A DNA stretch of 29,154 nt from an uncultured Collinsella sp. Its GTDB lineage: Bacteria > Actinomycetota > Coriobacteriia > Coriobacteriales > Coriobacteriaceae. The notes under the pieces are model-generated. The model was given only the letters and a program-made list of their open reading frames with translations, was not told the DNA's origin and searched no databases. The DNA lies in the NCBI GenBank assembly GCA_958445065.1, contig CAUCQW010000028.1:1-29154 (forward strand), in the 5' to 3' direction. The position numbers were made by a program, and so were the translations under genes. Below are positions 1 to 9,372 of the stretch, in pieces. Within the stretch, counting starts at the first letter, position 1, and each line of letters opens with the position of its first letter.

Positions 1-172
1 CGCTGAGCTGGGCCTATGCCGGAATCTCTCCCACAGAAACCACCGAAGAGCCAGATATCTTAAGAGACATATGCTGGGGTTGGTATTCCTTGAACGACTG
101 CGGGCATGTGCCAGACTGCCTCGGCCCCCGGGGAGCACCCGGGCAGGTCGCCGTGTGACTGGGGAGGAAATT
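1..172. other. Upstream edge of adhesin gene, no gene identified
   Basis: No recognisable gene. One + frame is open from base 3 to a TGA at 156-158, ending APGQVAV. It could be the last 51 codons of an upstream gene, but I do not recognise it. The adhesin frame is also open back to base 2, with Arg-rich, non-protein-like content. CCCGGG at 127-132 and 138-143 can pair around a 5-nt loop just ahead of the adhesin ribosome binding site. No promoter is clear. Confidence 0.3.
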
Positions 173-3100
173 ATGCAGGAGCTCAGAGAGACGACGTCTC
201 GACTCGTGAATAATGCTACCGGGGGGTGTCTAAGCAGGGAACTTCCCGGTGAACACCGGCCGCGCGAGCGGTGGTCCGTCATGTCTTATGGCCGTCGTCG
301 TGGGCTGCGCCCGGTCTCGCCATATGTGATTGTTTTGGCCCTCGCCGTCGCGCTGACGGCGAGTTTCTTCCTGCCGACCCGTGCGGAAGCGGCGTTTTCG
401 GACCACACGGTTACGACGATTTCGCCTTCGGGGACAACAATCAACCTGTTTGATTACTGGGTGAATCCCGATAACCATCTGTCGGTTTCCGGCAACGGCG
501 GCGTCAACGCAAACCACCGGTTCCAGTTTAACGACGGCCAGGGTGGTGAGTCGCTCAACCATTGGACGGGCAACACGAACCCGCAGCCCGGCATTGTCAA
601 CAACACGCTTTTAGACGGCTATCCGCAGCTTTCCAAAACCTGGGGCGGCGAGTCCCTCTGCTACCTGTTCGATTCCTCTGCCCAGATCGGCAAGACGTCC
701 CATTTTGGCGTGACGGGCCTCCTCAAGGTTCAGAACGGCTACTACGTCTATGACAGCTCCAAAAACTACGCAGCCTACAACGCTGACAAGAATGCCTTCG
801 ACATCTATGACACCTGGGGCATTGACAAAGTGGGCGATTCGTCCCACCAGGGTCAGTTCTTCCCGTTCGACGCGGCAGACAAGGTGCTCAAAGAGGAAAA
901 CGGCCGGCTCGTCCAAACCGGCATCAAGGCAGACAACACCGGTGATTCGCGCTACAACGATGGCCGCCCCGTCAACCACCACTTCGGCCTCTCAATGTCC
1001 ACGCGATTCGTGCAGCCTGCTGGTGGCAAGACGAACGCGGGCGACGACATGGTGTTCGAGTTCGCCGGCGATGATGACGTCTGGGTGTTCATCGACGATG
1101 TCCTCGTGGGTGATATCGGCGGTATTCACAACCGCGCGAGTCTGAGCATCAACTTTTGTACGGGCGACATTAAGGTGAACGGTAATAACGACGGCACACT
1201 GAAGAACAAGTACCAGAAGGCGAATAAGGACACTTCGGGCTTCAACAGCAACACCTTCGCCGACGGCACCAACCACACCCTCAAGTTCTTCTACCTGGAG
1301 CGCGGCGCCACCGACTCCAACTTGGAGCTCAGGTTCAACCTCGTGACGGTGCCCGAGTCCGACATCATCAAGTTCGACCAGGACGGCAAGTTCGTACAGG
1401 GTGCCGAGTTCAAGCTCTATAAGACCGACAAGGACTTCAAGACCGTGGGCGAGCTCATCGGCTCCGGTACCACGGACGAGGCCGGCCACCTAACGCTCAC
1501 GAACGACGTGGACAACGGCGTCATCAACTTCGACGATCTCTACAACAAGGATCACGACAACAACAAGTACTACCTCCTGAAGGAGACGCGCGTACCCGAG
1601 GGATACCGCTCGAGTCTCGCGGCGACGGGTGGTAGCATGCAGCTCGAGTACGTGCCCGCGAGCGCTGAGAACGGCGCGGGCGGCGTCATCATCAACCGCG
1701 GCGGTATGGACGCGGGCAGCGTCGTGTGGAAGACCGGTGCGTTCGCCGCCGCGAAGGAGACCATTACCGCGCCGTCGACCGTGTACAAGGCAAATAATGA
1801 CCTGACGAAGTCCGACAAGACCGTCAATCTGGACTCCGGCATACTGTTCGCTGTGGTGCTCAAGCGCGACAAAAGCGCAGGCACAGGTATCAAAGATCCG
1901 AGCAATTGGTACGCCGTGTCGGGCGACCCATCGACGGGAGCGGGATACACCCTCGCCAAGGAGCCGGGCATGACCGGTGCTATCGAGGCGGCGAAGAAGG
2001 ACCTGCACGCCTTCACGCTCAACACAAGCGGCCAGTACCAGGTAGAGATTCAAAATCTGCCCGGTGACATCTCCAAGTACTACTACCTGCTGAGCGGTGA
2101 TGCCCGCAAGGATGCCGAGTACACGGTGGCCATCTACCACACAACGGCGAGCTCGATCGGCGACGCGACGCCTAAGAACACAGTCCACGTGTACAGCGAC
2201 GACATCGCAGACGGCACGAACTTCAAGCGGCAGTTCGCCACGCGCCTGCTCGTCACGAACATCCAGAATCGCCTGTTGGTGCAGAAGACCGATACCGAGG
2301 GTAAGCCCGTTGACGGGGCGAAGTTCGGCCTTTACAAGTCCACCCAGGTGACTACGGATGCGAACGGCAAGGCCGTGCTCGATGGCGACCAGGCCCCCTA
2401 CGACACCCTGACGACGAGGTCGGTCGCCAACCCGGTCAAGCTCGAAGGGGCGGGCGTATTCCCGTCTACGAGCGACAGTAGCGAGCCGCTCGTGAAGGGT
2501 ACCTACTTCCTGAAGGAGGTCTCGGCGCCCAATGGCTTCCTGCTTAATGACAGGCTCATCAAGGTGATTGTGGACGATTACGGCGTCCACGCCGATGCTG
2601 GTACAGTTGATGACGGCGTTTCGACGTTCGTGGGCGTGGGCTCGCTCATGAAGAGCCTGGGCCAGTTTGGCGCAGAGGGCGACATTGACAACACGCTCAC
2701 GTGGATCAAGGGCCAGCGCCAGACGTCCGACGGGATGCTCGACGGCAACGGCAACCTTTCCTGGAACAATGACGCCAAGGGCGGCGAGAATGAGGTACAT
2801 CTTAAGTACGGCGCCAATGGACGTGTCTACCAGTATGGGCCCACCAAGAAGGACGAACCTTACCGCCTGGAGACCGAGACGGGCTGGATACGTATGGGCA
2901 TCACGCAGGACGTGTCTGGTGACACTAATGCGAAGGGCGCCCGCGCCGACCTGGGCGACATGAATCTGAACGCCCTGTTTACGGGCACCACCTGCGTGCG
3001 CGTGGCGAACGAACGCGAGGCGAGCCTCGAGGTGATGAAGAAGGTCATGGTGCCAGCGGGCCTGACGGGAAAACCGGACGCGGGGTTCACCTTCAAGTTC

Positions 3101-6100
3101 ACCGTGCCCACGACGGCGGGGAAGACGTACAAGGCCGCGGTGTTTGAGAACGCGGGGACCGCAAGCGAGAAGCAGGTCGGCAAAATGTTCGACCTCGAGA
3201 ACGGCCGCGAGCAGACCATCACGGCCGACCAGACGATCCGCGTGTACGGTCTCGCCGAGGGTGACCAGTACGCGGTGCAGGAGCTGACCGGCGCAGACAA
3301 GATGCCCGCGGGCTATAAGCTGACCGGCCGCAAGCAGGGTGACAAGAATCTGACTGAAGAAGGCGATAGCATCTCGGGCAGGATTGCCCCGCAGAATTCC
3401 GACGGCACGGTGGCCAAAGACAACAAGCTGGTGTTCACCAACAGCTACAGCGTGAAGTCTTCGGTGACGCTCACAGGCATCAAGGCGAAGAAGAAGTTCA
3501 CCGGCCGTGAGTGGACTAGCGCCGACAGCTTCGAGCTTTGCCTGCGCGCCGCCGATGGAACGCCGATGCCTGATGGTGCCACGGCAGCGCCCGTGGCCGG
3601 CATGAAGCAGGTCGAGAAGACCGTTACGAGCGCCGAAGAATTTAGCTTCGGAGAGATTAAGTATGAGAAGCCTGACAAGTACACCTACTACATTGCCGAG
3701 ACTACGCCCGCCAAGAGCGATCCCAGCTGGCTGGGCGGTGTCAGCTACTCCAGCGCCGAATACAAAGTGACCGTAACGGTGAAGGATGACGGCAAGGGAA
3801 ATCTGACCGAGCCAGTCGTCAAAATGGAGCAGATCTATAAGGATGATGGCACCGCCACATCTCAGGTGATCGACGATCAGATTGCGGTGATCACGAACAC
3901 GTACCACCCGAAGGAGACCTCGGTAACGCTCAAGGCGACGAAGCGCTTCACGGGCGGTGAGCTCGCGGGGAGTGACTTCACGTTCCAGCTGCTCGACAAG
4001 GACGGCAGCGTGGTCCAGACTGTCCAAAACGAGAAGGACGGCAAGGTCGCCTTTGCAGCCATCGACTACGCTACGCCGGGCGACCACGACTACACCATCA
4101 AGGAGGTGAAGGGCGCCGACTCGACCGTCGTCTACGACGCGAAGGGCGTGAAGGTCCACGTCAAGGTCACCGACGAAAAGGGCGAGCTGAAGGCGACCGT
4201 CACCTACGACGGTGAGAAGGCCGTGCCGACCTTCACCAACACGAAGCCGACGGCGGACGTCACCGTTGAGGCCACGAAAGTTCTCGCGGGCAAGGACCTG
4301 ACGGCCGATGCGTTCACCTTCGGCTTGTACGACCAGGACGGCAATGAGGACGCTCGCGGCACCAACGATAAGAATGGCAAGGTCAAGCTGACCGTCAAGG
4401 GCCTGAACCTGGGCGAGTACGACTACACGCTCAAGGAGGAGAAGGCCGGCCAGTCCGTCGACGGCGTGGCCTACGACGCCAAGGAAGTCAAGGTCCACGT
4501 CAAGGTAGAGCAGAACCAGGACGACAACAACAAGACGAAGGTGACCGTCACCTATGACGGTACCGCTACGGCTCCCACCTTCAACAACACCTACACCGCA
4601 AAGGGATCCGTGGAGCTGACGGCGACCAAGACCATCAAGGTTGCGGACGGCTTCGATCACACGACGAAGCCTGCGGACGGCGAGTTCACCTTCGACCTGA
4701 AGGACGCTGCCGGCAACGTGATCGCCACCGCGAAGAACGATGCAAACGGCAAGGTCTGCTTCACGCGCGAGTTCCAGCTCTCCGACTTGGACGGCGCCGC
4801 GAGCAAGGACTTCGCCTACACCATCGTGGAGCAGCCGGGCGCGGAGCCGGGCATGGTCTATGACAATCATGCCCTCACCTATACGGTGACGGTCACAGAC
4901 GGCGGGAACGGAGCACTGAATGCGAAGGCGATCGTGACGAGCGCATCCGGCTCGGATACCTTCACCAACACCTACCAGCCGGCCGCGACCGGTCTGGCCC
5001 TCGGTGCGCAGAAGAGCTATGTGAAGAAGGACGACAACACGCCGATCGTCCCCAAGGACGGCGAGTTCACCTTCGATGTGTACGAGGGCAAAATGACTGC
5101 TGAGCAGCTTGTCGGGGCCAAGCCCGTCCGGACCGCGACCAACGGCGCGGACGGAAGTGTTAACTTCGACGCCTTCTCCTACGCGAAGCCGGGCACGTAC
5201 GAGTACACTATCGTGGAGCGGAAGGGTGATCTGGCCTACGTGACCTACGACGACGCGGGGCATCATGCCGTGGTGACGGTTGTGGACAATGCCGGCACGC
5301 TGCAGGCGAGCGTCGCCTACGACGGCGCGGACGCCACGAAGCCCACCTTCACCAACACCTACAAGGCGAAGGCGACGAACTCCGGCGCGATCGCCCTCAC
5401 CAAGAGCGTTGACGTGCACGACGGCAGCTATCAGCTAAAGGCGGGAGACTTCGCCTTCGAGCTGGTGGGGTCTGACGGTACGGTGCTCCAGACCCAGAAG
5501 AACGACGCCAAGGGCAAGGTTTACTTTAACGAGCTGACCTTCGACCATGCGGGCACCTTTCCCTTCACGGTCCGTGAGGTGCAGCCGACGGACGGCGCGC
5601 CGGGCGTGCCGGGCGTGACCTACACCGGCAAGACGTACACCCTGACCTACGTGGTGAAGGACAACAACGACGGCAAGCTGGTGGTAGAGAGCTCTACGGT
5701 GAAACCGAGCGAGGGCACCGAGAACGGCGTCACCCCCAATACCATGACGTTTGCGAACAGCTACCAGCCGGGTCAGACCTCCTACCAGATCTCTGGCACC
5801 AAGGTGCTTGAGAATGCCGACCCGGCCACCACGCGGACGCCCGCCGATGGCGAGTTCACATTCGCGCTGATTGACGTGGCCACCGGGCAGGAGATCGACC
5901 GGACCACGAACGTGGGTAAAGCGTTTACCTTCAAGGCCATCTCGTACACCGCAACTGGTTCGCATGCGTACCAGGTGAAGGAGGTTGCGGGCCAAGATGG
6001 CACCATCACTTACAGCGATGCGGTGCTGGACGTAACGGTGAACGTGACCGATGACGGCAGCGGCCAGCTGACCGCGACGGCGAACAAGACGGCTGCGGAT

Positions 6101-7015
6101 CTGACCTTCACCAACACCTACACGCCGACGGCAACGACGGCGACGATTACCGGAACGAAGGCTCTGACCGGCCGCGACCTGGCCGAGGGTGAGTTCTTCT
6201 TCGACCTGAAGGACGCCGACGGTAACGTGGTGCAGACGGTGCAGAACGGCGCCGACGGCACGTTCGGCTTCGCGCCGCTGCAGCTGGACAAGGTGGGGAC
6301 GTACGTCTACACCGTGTCCGAGCGGGCAGGGGCGACGGCGAACGGCGTCACCTACGACACGACGGTCTTTACCGCGACGGTGACGGTGACGGAGAATGCG
6401 GAGACGCACGCGCTGGAGGCGCAGGTTGCCTACAGCAAGGGCGGCAAGGCTGCGGATGCGGTGGCGTTCAGCAACAGTTACGCGCCGGCCGCGACTGAGG
6501 TGAAGCTGGGGGCCTCCAAGGTGCTGAGCGGCGAGGACCTGAAGGAAGGGCAGTTCTCCTTCCAGCTGAAGGATGCCGACGGCAAGGTGCTGCAGACCGC
6601 AAAGAACGCGGCGGACGGCACGGTGGGCTTCGAGGCGATCTCGTACGACAAGCCCGGAACGTACGCCTACAGCATCTCCGAGGTGGACGACGGTCAGAAG
6701 AACGTGACGTACGACGCGGCCGAGCACCGGGTAACGGTGACGGTGACGGACGACGGTGCGGGCCATCTGGTGGCGACGGTAACCTATGACGGCGCCGTGG
6801 CGCCGGTGTTCAAGAACACGTACACGCCGCCGACCACCCCGCCGACGGAGCCGCCCACCAATCCGCCGAGCAAGTCACCGGTGCCGAAGGAGGAGAAGCC
6901 GGGTCTGCCGTATACGGGCGATACCAGCTTGTCGCCGATGGCCCTGGGTGGCATCGCGGGCGGCGCGGTGGTGCTGATCGCCGCAGGCGTTATCCTGCGG
7001 CGCCGGAACCGGTAG
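173..7015 (+). CDS. Giant LPxTG cell-wall-anchored adhesin with fibro-slime head and nine Spy0128-like isopeptide repeats
   Basis: Predicted surface adhesin of 2280 aa. I chose the ATG at 173 because GGGGAGG lies just upstream (161-167). The frame is open further upstream and an ATG at 281 sits directly before the signal peptide, so the start is uncertain. The hydrophobic signal segment is at about 281-395 and ends AEAA. A fibro-slime/PA14-like head follows, with the hallmark DDDVWVFIDD and GGIH around 1070-1130. Two SpaA-like prealbumin domains lie at about 1350-1630 and 2270-2590 (KETRVPEGY, KEVSAPNGF). A DUF7601-like domain lies at about 3016-3450. Nine Spy0128/FctA-type repeats run from about 3458 to 6835. 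Each has Lys in the first strand, Glu in a YTIxE-like strand and Asn in an FTNTY-like last strand, the residues that form Lys-Asn isopeptide bonds in streptococcal pilin. A Pro-rich wall spacer, LPYTGD at 6905, a membrane helix and an RRRNR tail complete a sortase signal. No YPK pilin motif and no sortase gene are visible, so a single-chain stalk is more likely than a polymerised pilin. Confidence 0.88.
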   Translation: MQELRETTSRLVNNATGGCLSRELPGEHRPRERWSVMSYGRRRGLRPVSPYVIVLALAVALTASFFLPTRAEAAFSDHTVTTISPSGTTINLFDYWVNPDNHLSVSGNGGVNANHRFQFNDGQGGESLNHWTGNTNPQPGIVNNTLLDGYPQLSKTWGGESLCYLFDSSAQIGKTSHFGVTGLLKVQNGYYVYDSSKNYAAYNADKNAFDIYDTWGIDKVGDSSHQGQFFPFDAADKVLKEENGRLVQTGIKADNTGDSRYNDGRPVNHHFGLSMSTRFVQPAGGKTNAGDDMVFEFAGDDDVWVFIDDVLVGDIGGIHNRASLSINFCTGDIKVNGNNDGTLKNKYQKANKDTSGFNSNTFADGTNHTLKFFYLERGATDSNLELRFNLVTVPESDIIKFDQDGKFVQGAEFKLYKTDKDFKTVGELIGSGTTDEAGHLTLTNDVDNGVINFDDLYNKDHDNNKYYLLKETRVPEGYRSSLAATGGSMQLEYVPASAENGAGGVIINRGGMDAGSVVWKTGAFAAAKETITAPSTVYKANNDLTKSDKTVNLDSGILFAVVLKRDKSAGTGIKDPSNWYAVSGDPSTGAGYTLAKEPGMTGAIEAAKKDLHAFTLNTSGQYQVEIQNLPGDISKYYYLLSGDARKDAEYTVAIYHTTASSIGDATPKNTVHVYSDDIADGTNFKRQFATRLLVTNIQNRLLVQKTDTEGKPVDGAKFGLYKSTQVTTDANGKAVLDGDQAPYDTLTTRSVANPVKLEGAGVFPSTSDSSEPLVKGTYFLKEVSAPNGFLLNDRLIKVIVDDYGVHADAGTVDDGVSTFVGVGSLMKSLGQFGAEGDIDNTLTWIKGQRQTSDGMLDGNGNLSWNNDAKGGENEVHLKYGANGRVYQYGPTKKDEPYRLETETGWIRMGITQDVSGDTNAKGARADLGDMNLNALFTGTTCVRVANEREASLEVMKKVMVPAGLTGKPDAGFTFKFTVPTTAGKTYKAAVFENAGTASEKQVGKMFDLENGREQTITADQTIRVYGLAEGDQYAVQELTGADKMPAGYKLTGRKQGDKNLTEEGDSISGRIAPQNSDGTVAKDNKLVFTNSYSVKSSVTLTGIKAKKKFTGREWTSADSFELCLRAADGTPMPDGATAAPVAGMKQVEKTVTSAEEFSFGEIKYEKPDKYTYYIAETTPAKSDPSWLGGVSYSSAEYKVTVTVKDDGKGNLTEPVVKMEQIYKDDGTATSQVIDDQIAVITNTYHPKETSVTLKATKRFTGGELAGSDFTFQLLDKDGSVVQTVQNEKDGKVAFAAIDYATPGDHDYTIKEVKGADSTVVYDAKGVKVHVKVTDEKGELKATVTYDGEKAVPTFTNTKPTADVTVEATKVLAGKDLTADAFTFGLYDQDGNEDARGTNDKNGKVKLTVKGLNLGEYDYTLKEEKAGQSVDGVAYDAKEVKVHVKVEQNQDDNNKTKVTVTYDGTATAPTFNNTYTAKGSVELTATKTIKVADGFDHTTKPADGEFTFDLKDAAGNVIATAKNDANGKVCFTREFQLSDLDGAASKDFAYTIVEQPGAEPGMVYDNHALTYTVTVTDGGNGALNAKAIVTSASGSDTFTNTYQPAATGLALGAQKSYVKKDDNTPIVPKDGEFTFDVYEGKMTAEQLVGAKPVRTATNGADGSVNFDAFSYAKPGTYEYTIVERKGDLAYVTYDDAGHHAVVTVVDNAGTLQASVAYDGADATKPTFTNTYKAKATNSGAIALTKSVDVHDGSYQLKAGDFAFELVGSDGTVLQTQKNDAKGKVYFNELTFDHAGTFPFTVREVQPTDGAPGVPGVTYTGKTYTLTYVVKDNNDGKLVVESSTVKPSEGTENGVTPNTMTFANSYQPGQTSYQISGTKVLENADPATTRTPADGEFTFALIDVATGQEIDRTTNVGKAFTFKAISYTATGSHAYQVKEVAGQDGTITYSDAVLDVTVNVTDDGSGQLTATANKTAADLTFTNTYTPTATTATITGTKALTGRDLAEGEFFFDLKDADGNVVQTVQNGADGTFGFAPLQLDKVGTYVYTVSERAGATANGVTYDTTVFTATVTVTENAETHALEAQVAYSKGGKAADAVAFSNSYAPAATEVKLGASKVLSGEDLKEGQFSFQLKDADGKVLQTAKNAADGTVGFEAISYDKPGTYAYSISEVDDGQKNVTYDAAEHRVTVTVTDDGAGHLVATVTYDGAVAPVFKNTYTPPTTPPTEPPTNPPSKSPVPKEEKPGLPYTGDTSLSPMALGGIAGGAVVLIAAGVILRRRNR

Positions 7016-7058
7016 CTACGGCGGCCGAGAAGGGCTTTGATTGAGGGCGGGTGGTCGC

Positions 7059-7082
7059 AGGGCGCGGCCGCTCGCCCTTTTT
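7059..7082 (+). terminator. Rho-independent terminator of the adhesin gene
   Basis: AGGGCG at 7059-7064 pairs with CGCCCT at 7073-7078 around an 8-nt loop and runs into TTTTT at 7078-7082. It lies 44 bp after the adhesin stop codon. Confidence 0.75.
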
Positions 7083-7096
7083 GGTGAAAGGCTATG

Positions 7097-7425
7097 TTAA
7101 CCCGCCGTTTGCACGTCCGGCTCCAGATGGAACTCGTACTCCGGCTCCATCATCTTCTTCCGGATCTTTTCGTAGCGCCCGTCGTCGAGCTGCTCGCGCA
7201 TGAGCGACGTCCTGTCCCCGACGCGTGCGGCCTCGCGCAGCCATCTGAACCACATCAGGCAGCTGTGGAGCCTGCGGGTCGATACGCCCTTGAACCTCTC
7301 GAGGAAGTGGCCGAGCGAACCCTGCGCTTCAGCATCCTCTGGACCGTGTCCCGCTCGTACCCGGTGAGCCTGCCGTGGGTCCTCGGGACCGCCCTCGCGG
7401 CGCCCTTCCCGCCCTTTCCGGACAT
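7097..7425 (-). pseudogene. Frameshifted, truncated transposase remnant (IS1595/ISXO2-like C-terminus)
   Basis: On the - strand an ATG at 7425-7423 has a good ribosome binding site (GGAGGA) and opens about 35 codons (MSGKGGKG...VQRMLKR). That frame soon reaches a stop. One frame over, from about 7325 down to the TAA at 7097, the protein reads FLERFKGVSTRRL then MWFRWLREA. This resembles the C-terminal 'F-GVST-x-YL-x-x-YL-x-WF' signature I associate with IS1595/ISXO2-type transposases. A single-base loss near 7320 would explain the change of frame. No N-terminal zinc-binding or DDE catalytic part is present, so at most a short end of the enzyme remains. Family assignment is from memory of the motif; terminal inverted repeats were not found. 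Confidence 0.45.
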
Positions 7426-7763
7426 GGCGTCCTCCGATCTCCCGGGGCCGGCCGATCCGGCCCTCAGGGTATCGGATTCCCAAATTTATCCGTATATGTG
7501 CGGATGAATGCGGGAGGCGTTCGGATGAAGTTGTATTCAAGGAAAGAGACTGACCCTTTGTCGCATTCCGTGCGGGTTATATGCAGGTATGCCTGCGCAC
7601 GCTATCATGTATGGGTTAGACCGCAACTATGTACCTCATACGCGAAGGGATGCGCATGTATCTGAAGATCGACATGTTCTAGCTGGGCTTACCCCCGCAG
7701 TGGCGCCGCGCGCCCCATCAACTCTGCCGATTTTCGCCTTCACGCACATAAAGGAGTCCCGCC
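7426..7763. other. Intergenic region and 5' leader of prfA
   Basis: No convincing gene. A GCAGG-TATG-CCTGC inverted repeat lies at about 7583-7596 and a possible -10 (TATCAT, 7603-7608) follows, but no good -35 box is seen. A very short frame at 7656-7682 (MYLKIDMF) has GAAGGG upstream and could be a leader peptide; nothing else supports it. The rpmE gene that often precedes prfA in Firmicutes is absent. Confidence 0.35.
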
Positions 7764-8831
7764 ATGCGCGACAAGCTCGAAAAGATCATTAAGGCCTACG
7801 AGGAGCTCGAGAAGAAGCTATCTGACCCGGCCGTCGCCTCCGATATCAAGGAGTTCACGCGTCTCAACAAGGAGTACGCGCACCAGTCCGACCTCATTGC
7901 CGCCTCGCGCGAGTACATCGGCGCGCTCGATGACATCGAGGCTGCCAAGGAAATGCTCCACGATACTACCGATGCCGATGAGAAGGAGATGCTCCAGATG
8001 GACATCTCCGAAAACGAGGCCAAGCTTCCCCAGCTCGAGGAAGACATTAAGTATATGCTCATCCCGAGTGACCCCAACGACGACAAGAACACCATCGTCG
8101 AGATCCGCTCCGCCGCCGGTGGCGACGAGGCTGCCATCTTCGCCGGCGACCTGTACAAGATGTACCAGCGTTTCTGCGAGTCGCGCGGCTGGAAGACCAC
8201 CGTGCTCGACTCCAGCCCCAGCGAGGCCGGCGGCTTTAAGTCCATCGAGTTCAAGGTCGAGGGCGACCGCGTCTACTCCGTCATGAAGTTCGAGTCCGGC
8301 GTGCACCGCGTCCAGCGCGTTCCCAAGACCGAGTCCCAGGGCCGTATCCAGACCTCCACGGCGACCGTCGCCGTACTCCCCGAGGCCGAGGAGATCGACG
8401 TTCAGATCAACCAGTCCGACCTGCGCATCGACACCTACTGCGCCTCCGGCCCTGGCGGTCAGTGCGTTAACACTACCTACTCCGCCGTGCGCATCACCCA
8501 CCTGCCCACCAACACCGTGGTGCAGTCGCAGGAGCAGCGTTCCCAGATCCAGAACCGCGAGGTCTGCATGCAGATGCTGCGTGCCCGTCTGTACGAGATG
8601 GAGCTCGAGAAGCAGCAGGCAGAGCTCGGTGCCGAGCGCCAGAGCCAGATCGGCCACGGCAACCGTTCCGAGAAGATCCGTACCTACAACCAGCCCCAGG
8701 ACCGCGTGACCGATCACCGCATCGGTTTCAACTCCACCTACAACGGCGTCCTTCTGGGCGATCAGCTCGGCACCGTCATCGAGGCGCTCGCCGCCGCCGA
8801 GCGAGCCGAGAAGCTGGCACAGGCAGTCTAA
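7764..8831 (+). CDS. prfA: Peptide chain release factor 1
   Basis: Class I release factor that reads UAA and UAG in the ribosomal A site and triggers hydrolysis of peptidyl-tRNA in the cytoplasm. The 355-aa length is normal for the family. The peptidyl-transferase-centre GGQ motif is at residues 231-233, inside SGPGGQCVNTTYSAVRITH. The codon-recognition tripeptide is PKT at 187-189 (PxT class, not the SPF of RF2), so this is RF1. AAGGAG at 7751-7756 sits 7 nt before the ATG. The residue after GGQ is Cys where His is common. The next gene is prmC, whose product methylates the GGQ glutamine; the two are usually neighbours, but here 589 bp and a repeat element separate them. Confidence 0.97.
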   Translation: MRDKLEKIIKAYEELEKKLSDPAVASDIKEFTRLNKEYAHQSDLIAASREYIGALDDIEAAKEMLHDTTDADEKEMLQMDISENEAKLPQLEEDIKYMLIPSDPNDDKNTIVEIRSAAGGDEAAIFAGDLYKMYQRFCESRGWKTTVLDSSPSEAGGFKSIEFKVEGDRVYSVMKFESGVHRVQRVPKTESQGRIQTSTATVAVLPEAEEIDVQINQSDLRIDTYCASGPGGQCVNTTYSAVRITHLPTNTVVQSQEQRSQIQNREVCMQMLRARLYEMELEKQQAELGAERQSQIGHGNRSEKIRTYNQPQDRVTDHRIGFNSTYNGVLLGDQLGTVIEALAAAERAEKLAQAV

Positions 8832-8833
8832 GT

Positions 8834-8857
8834 TCCGCCGTTCTACCGAACGGCGGA
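8834..8857. other. Perfect hairpin with TACC loop directly after prfA
   Basis: TCCGCCGTTC (8834-8843) pairs perfectly with GAACGGCGGA (8848-8857) around TACC. There is no T-run, so it is not a classical terminator. A hairpin with the same loop and an unrelated stem precedes the second copy of the downstream repeat (24397-24424). Confidence 0.6.
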
Positions 8858-8862
8858 CCAGC

Positions 8863-8977
8863 CGACGCTGCGCGCCGTCCAGAGCGACAATTTGTCATTC
8901 AAAAGGCAAGGCATGACCAGAAGGTCTATGCCTTGCCTTTTTCATGCCAACTTGTTCGCTCTGGACGTCGCTCGCTG
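8863..8977. repeat. 115-bp palindromic intergenic repeat, copy 1, with terminator core
   Basis: This segment matches 24429-24543 at 111 of 115 positions with no gap. The outer arms GTCCAGAGCGA (8877-8887) and TCGCTCTGGAC (8956-8966) are perfect complements. The inner stem joins 14 bases at 8901-8914 to 8928-8941, extended by GACC/GGTC around an AGAA loop. An A-run precedes the core and a T-run follows it, so it could end transcription from either strand. It follows prfA, whose transcript it probably terminates. It resembles a REP- or MITE-like dispersed element; no transposase is attached. Confidence 0.8.
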
Positions 8978-9139
8978 GCATTGCCAAAACATCGGCGTTT
9001 CCTTGGCTGTCAAATGATCCGTAGGGAGTCATTGGGGACATTGCTTTGAGGTGTTATTCAATCAGCTGTGATGGCCTTTGAGCTGCTTACCTGCTTAAAG
9101 CAATTAACGGTGTGCATCTGCTATTGAAAATATTGCTCG

Positions 9140-9172
9140 AAAAATCGTCCAAGAAGTCGCGGGGCGATTTTT
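9140..9172 (+). terminator. Stem-loop with T-run between prfA and prmC
   Basis: AAAAATCGTCC (9140-9150) pairs with GGGCGATTTTT (9162-9172) over 11 bp, including one G-T pair, with an 11-nt loop. A- and T-runs on either side make it a candidate bidirectional terminator. No transcript that needs it is evident, because prfA already has the repeat-borne terminator. Confidence 0.45.
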
Positions 9173-9345
9173 GGTGCGTCGCGCGTCAAGTGATTTGGCA
9201 AGTTCTTGGTTAGATATTGGTCAGTTTTGGGGCAACCTTGCCAAAATCTTGACGGATTCAAATATGAACGTCGACGAATGAACACTTCGGGCAGGCTCCA
9301 AGCAAAAATCTGGGCTGATTCTCGATAATCGCCTTCAATCGTCCC

Positions 9346-9372
9346 TTGCCAAACGCTTGCCTCGCTTACAAT
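9346..9372 (+). promoter_or_regulatory. Possible promoter of prmC
   Basis: TTGCCA (9346-9351) and TACAAT (9367-9372) are separated by 15 bp, a little short of the usual 17. They lie about 50 bp ahead of the prmC start. The assignment is tentative. Confidence 0.35.

Noticed and set aside
3..158. Possible C-terminal end of an upstream gene
   Set aside because: 51 codons without a recognised motif and cut by the window edge; too little to call a gene.
215..280. Cobalamin-riboswitch-like core (AGGGAA, CCGGTGAA, CCGG, GCGGT) in the adhesin leader
   Set aside because: The hallmark B12 box (GCC-x-GGAGACC type) is missing downstream, and the signal peptide coding region begins at once, leaving no room for the rest of the aptamer.
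1490..5419. 1309-codon open frame on the - strand inside the adhesin gene (and 443 codons at 5435-6766)
   Set aside because: It mirrors the GC-rich codon pattern of a repeat protein, has no recognisable domain and low-complexity Val/Leu/Arg content, and the + strand protein is clearly real from signal peptide to LPxTG.
7656..7682. Eight-codon leader peptide ahead of prfA
   Set aside because: Short frames with a nearby purine run are common by chance; no attenuator structure was found with it.
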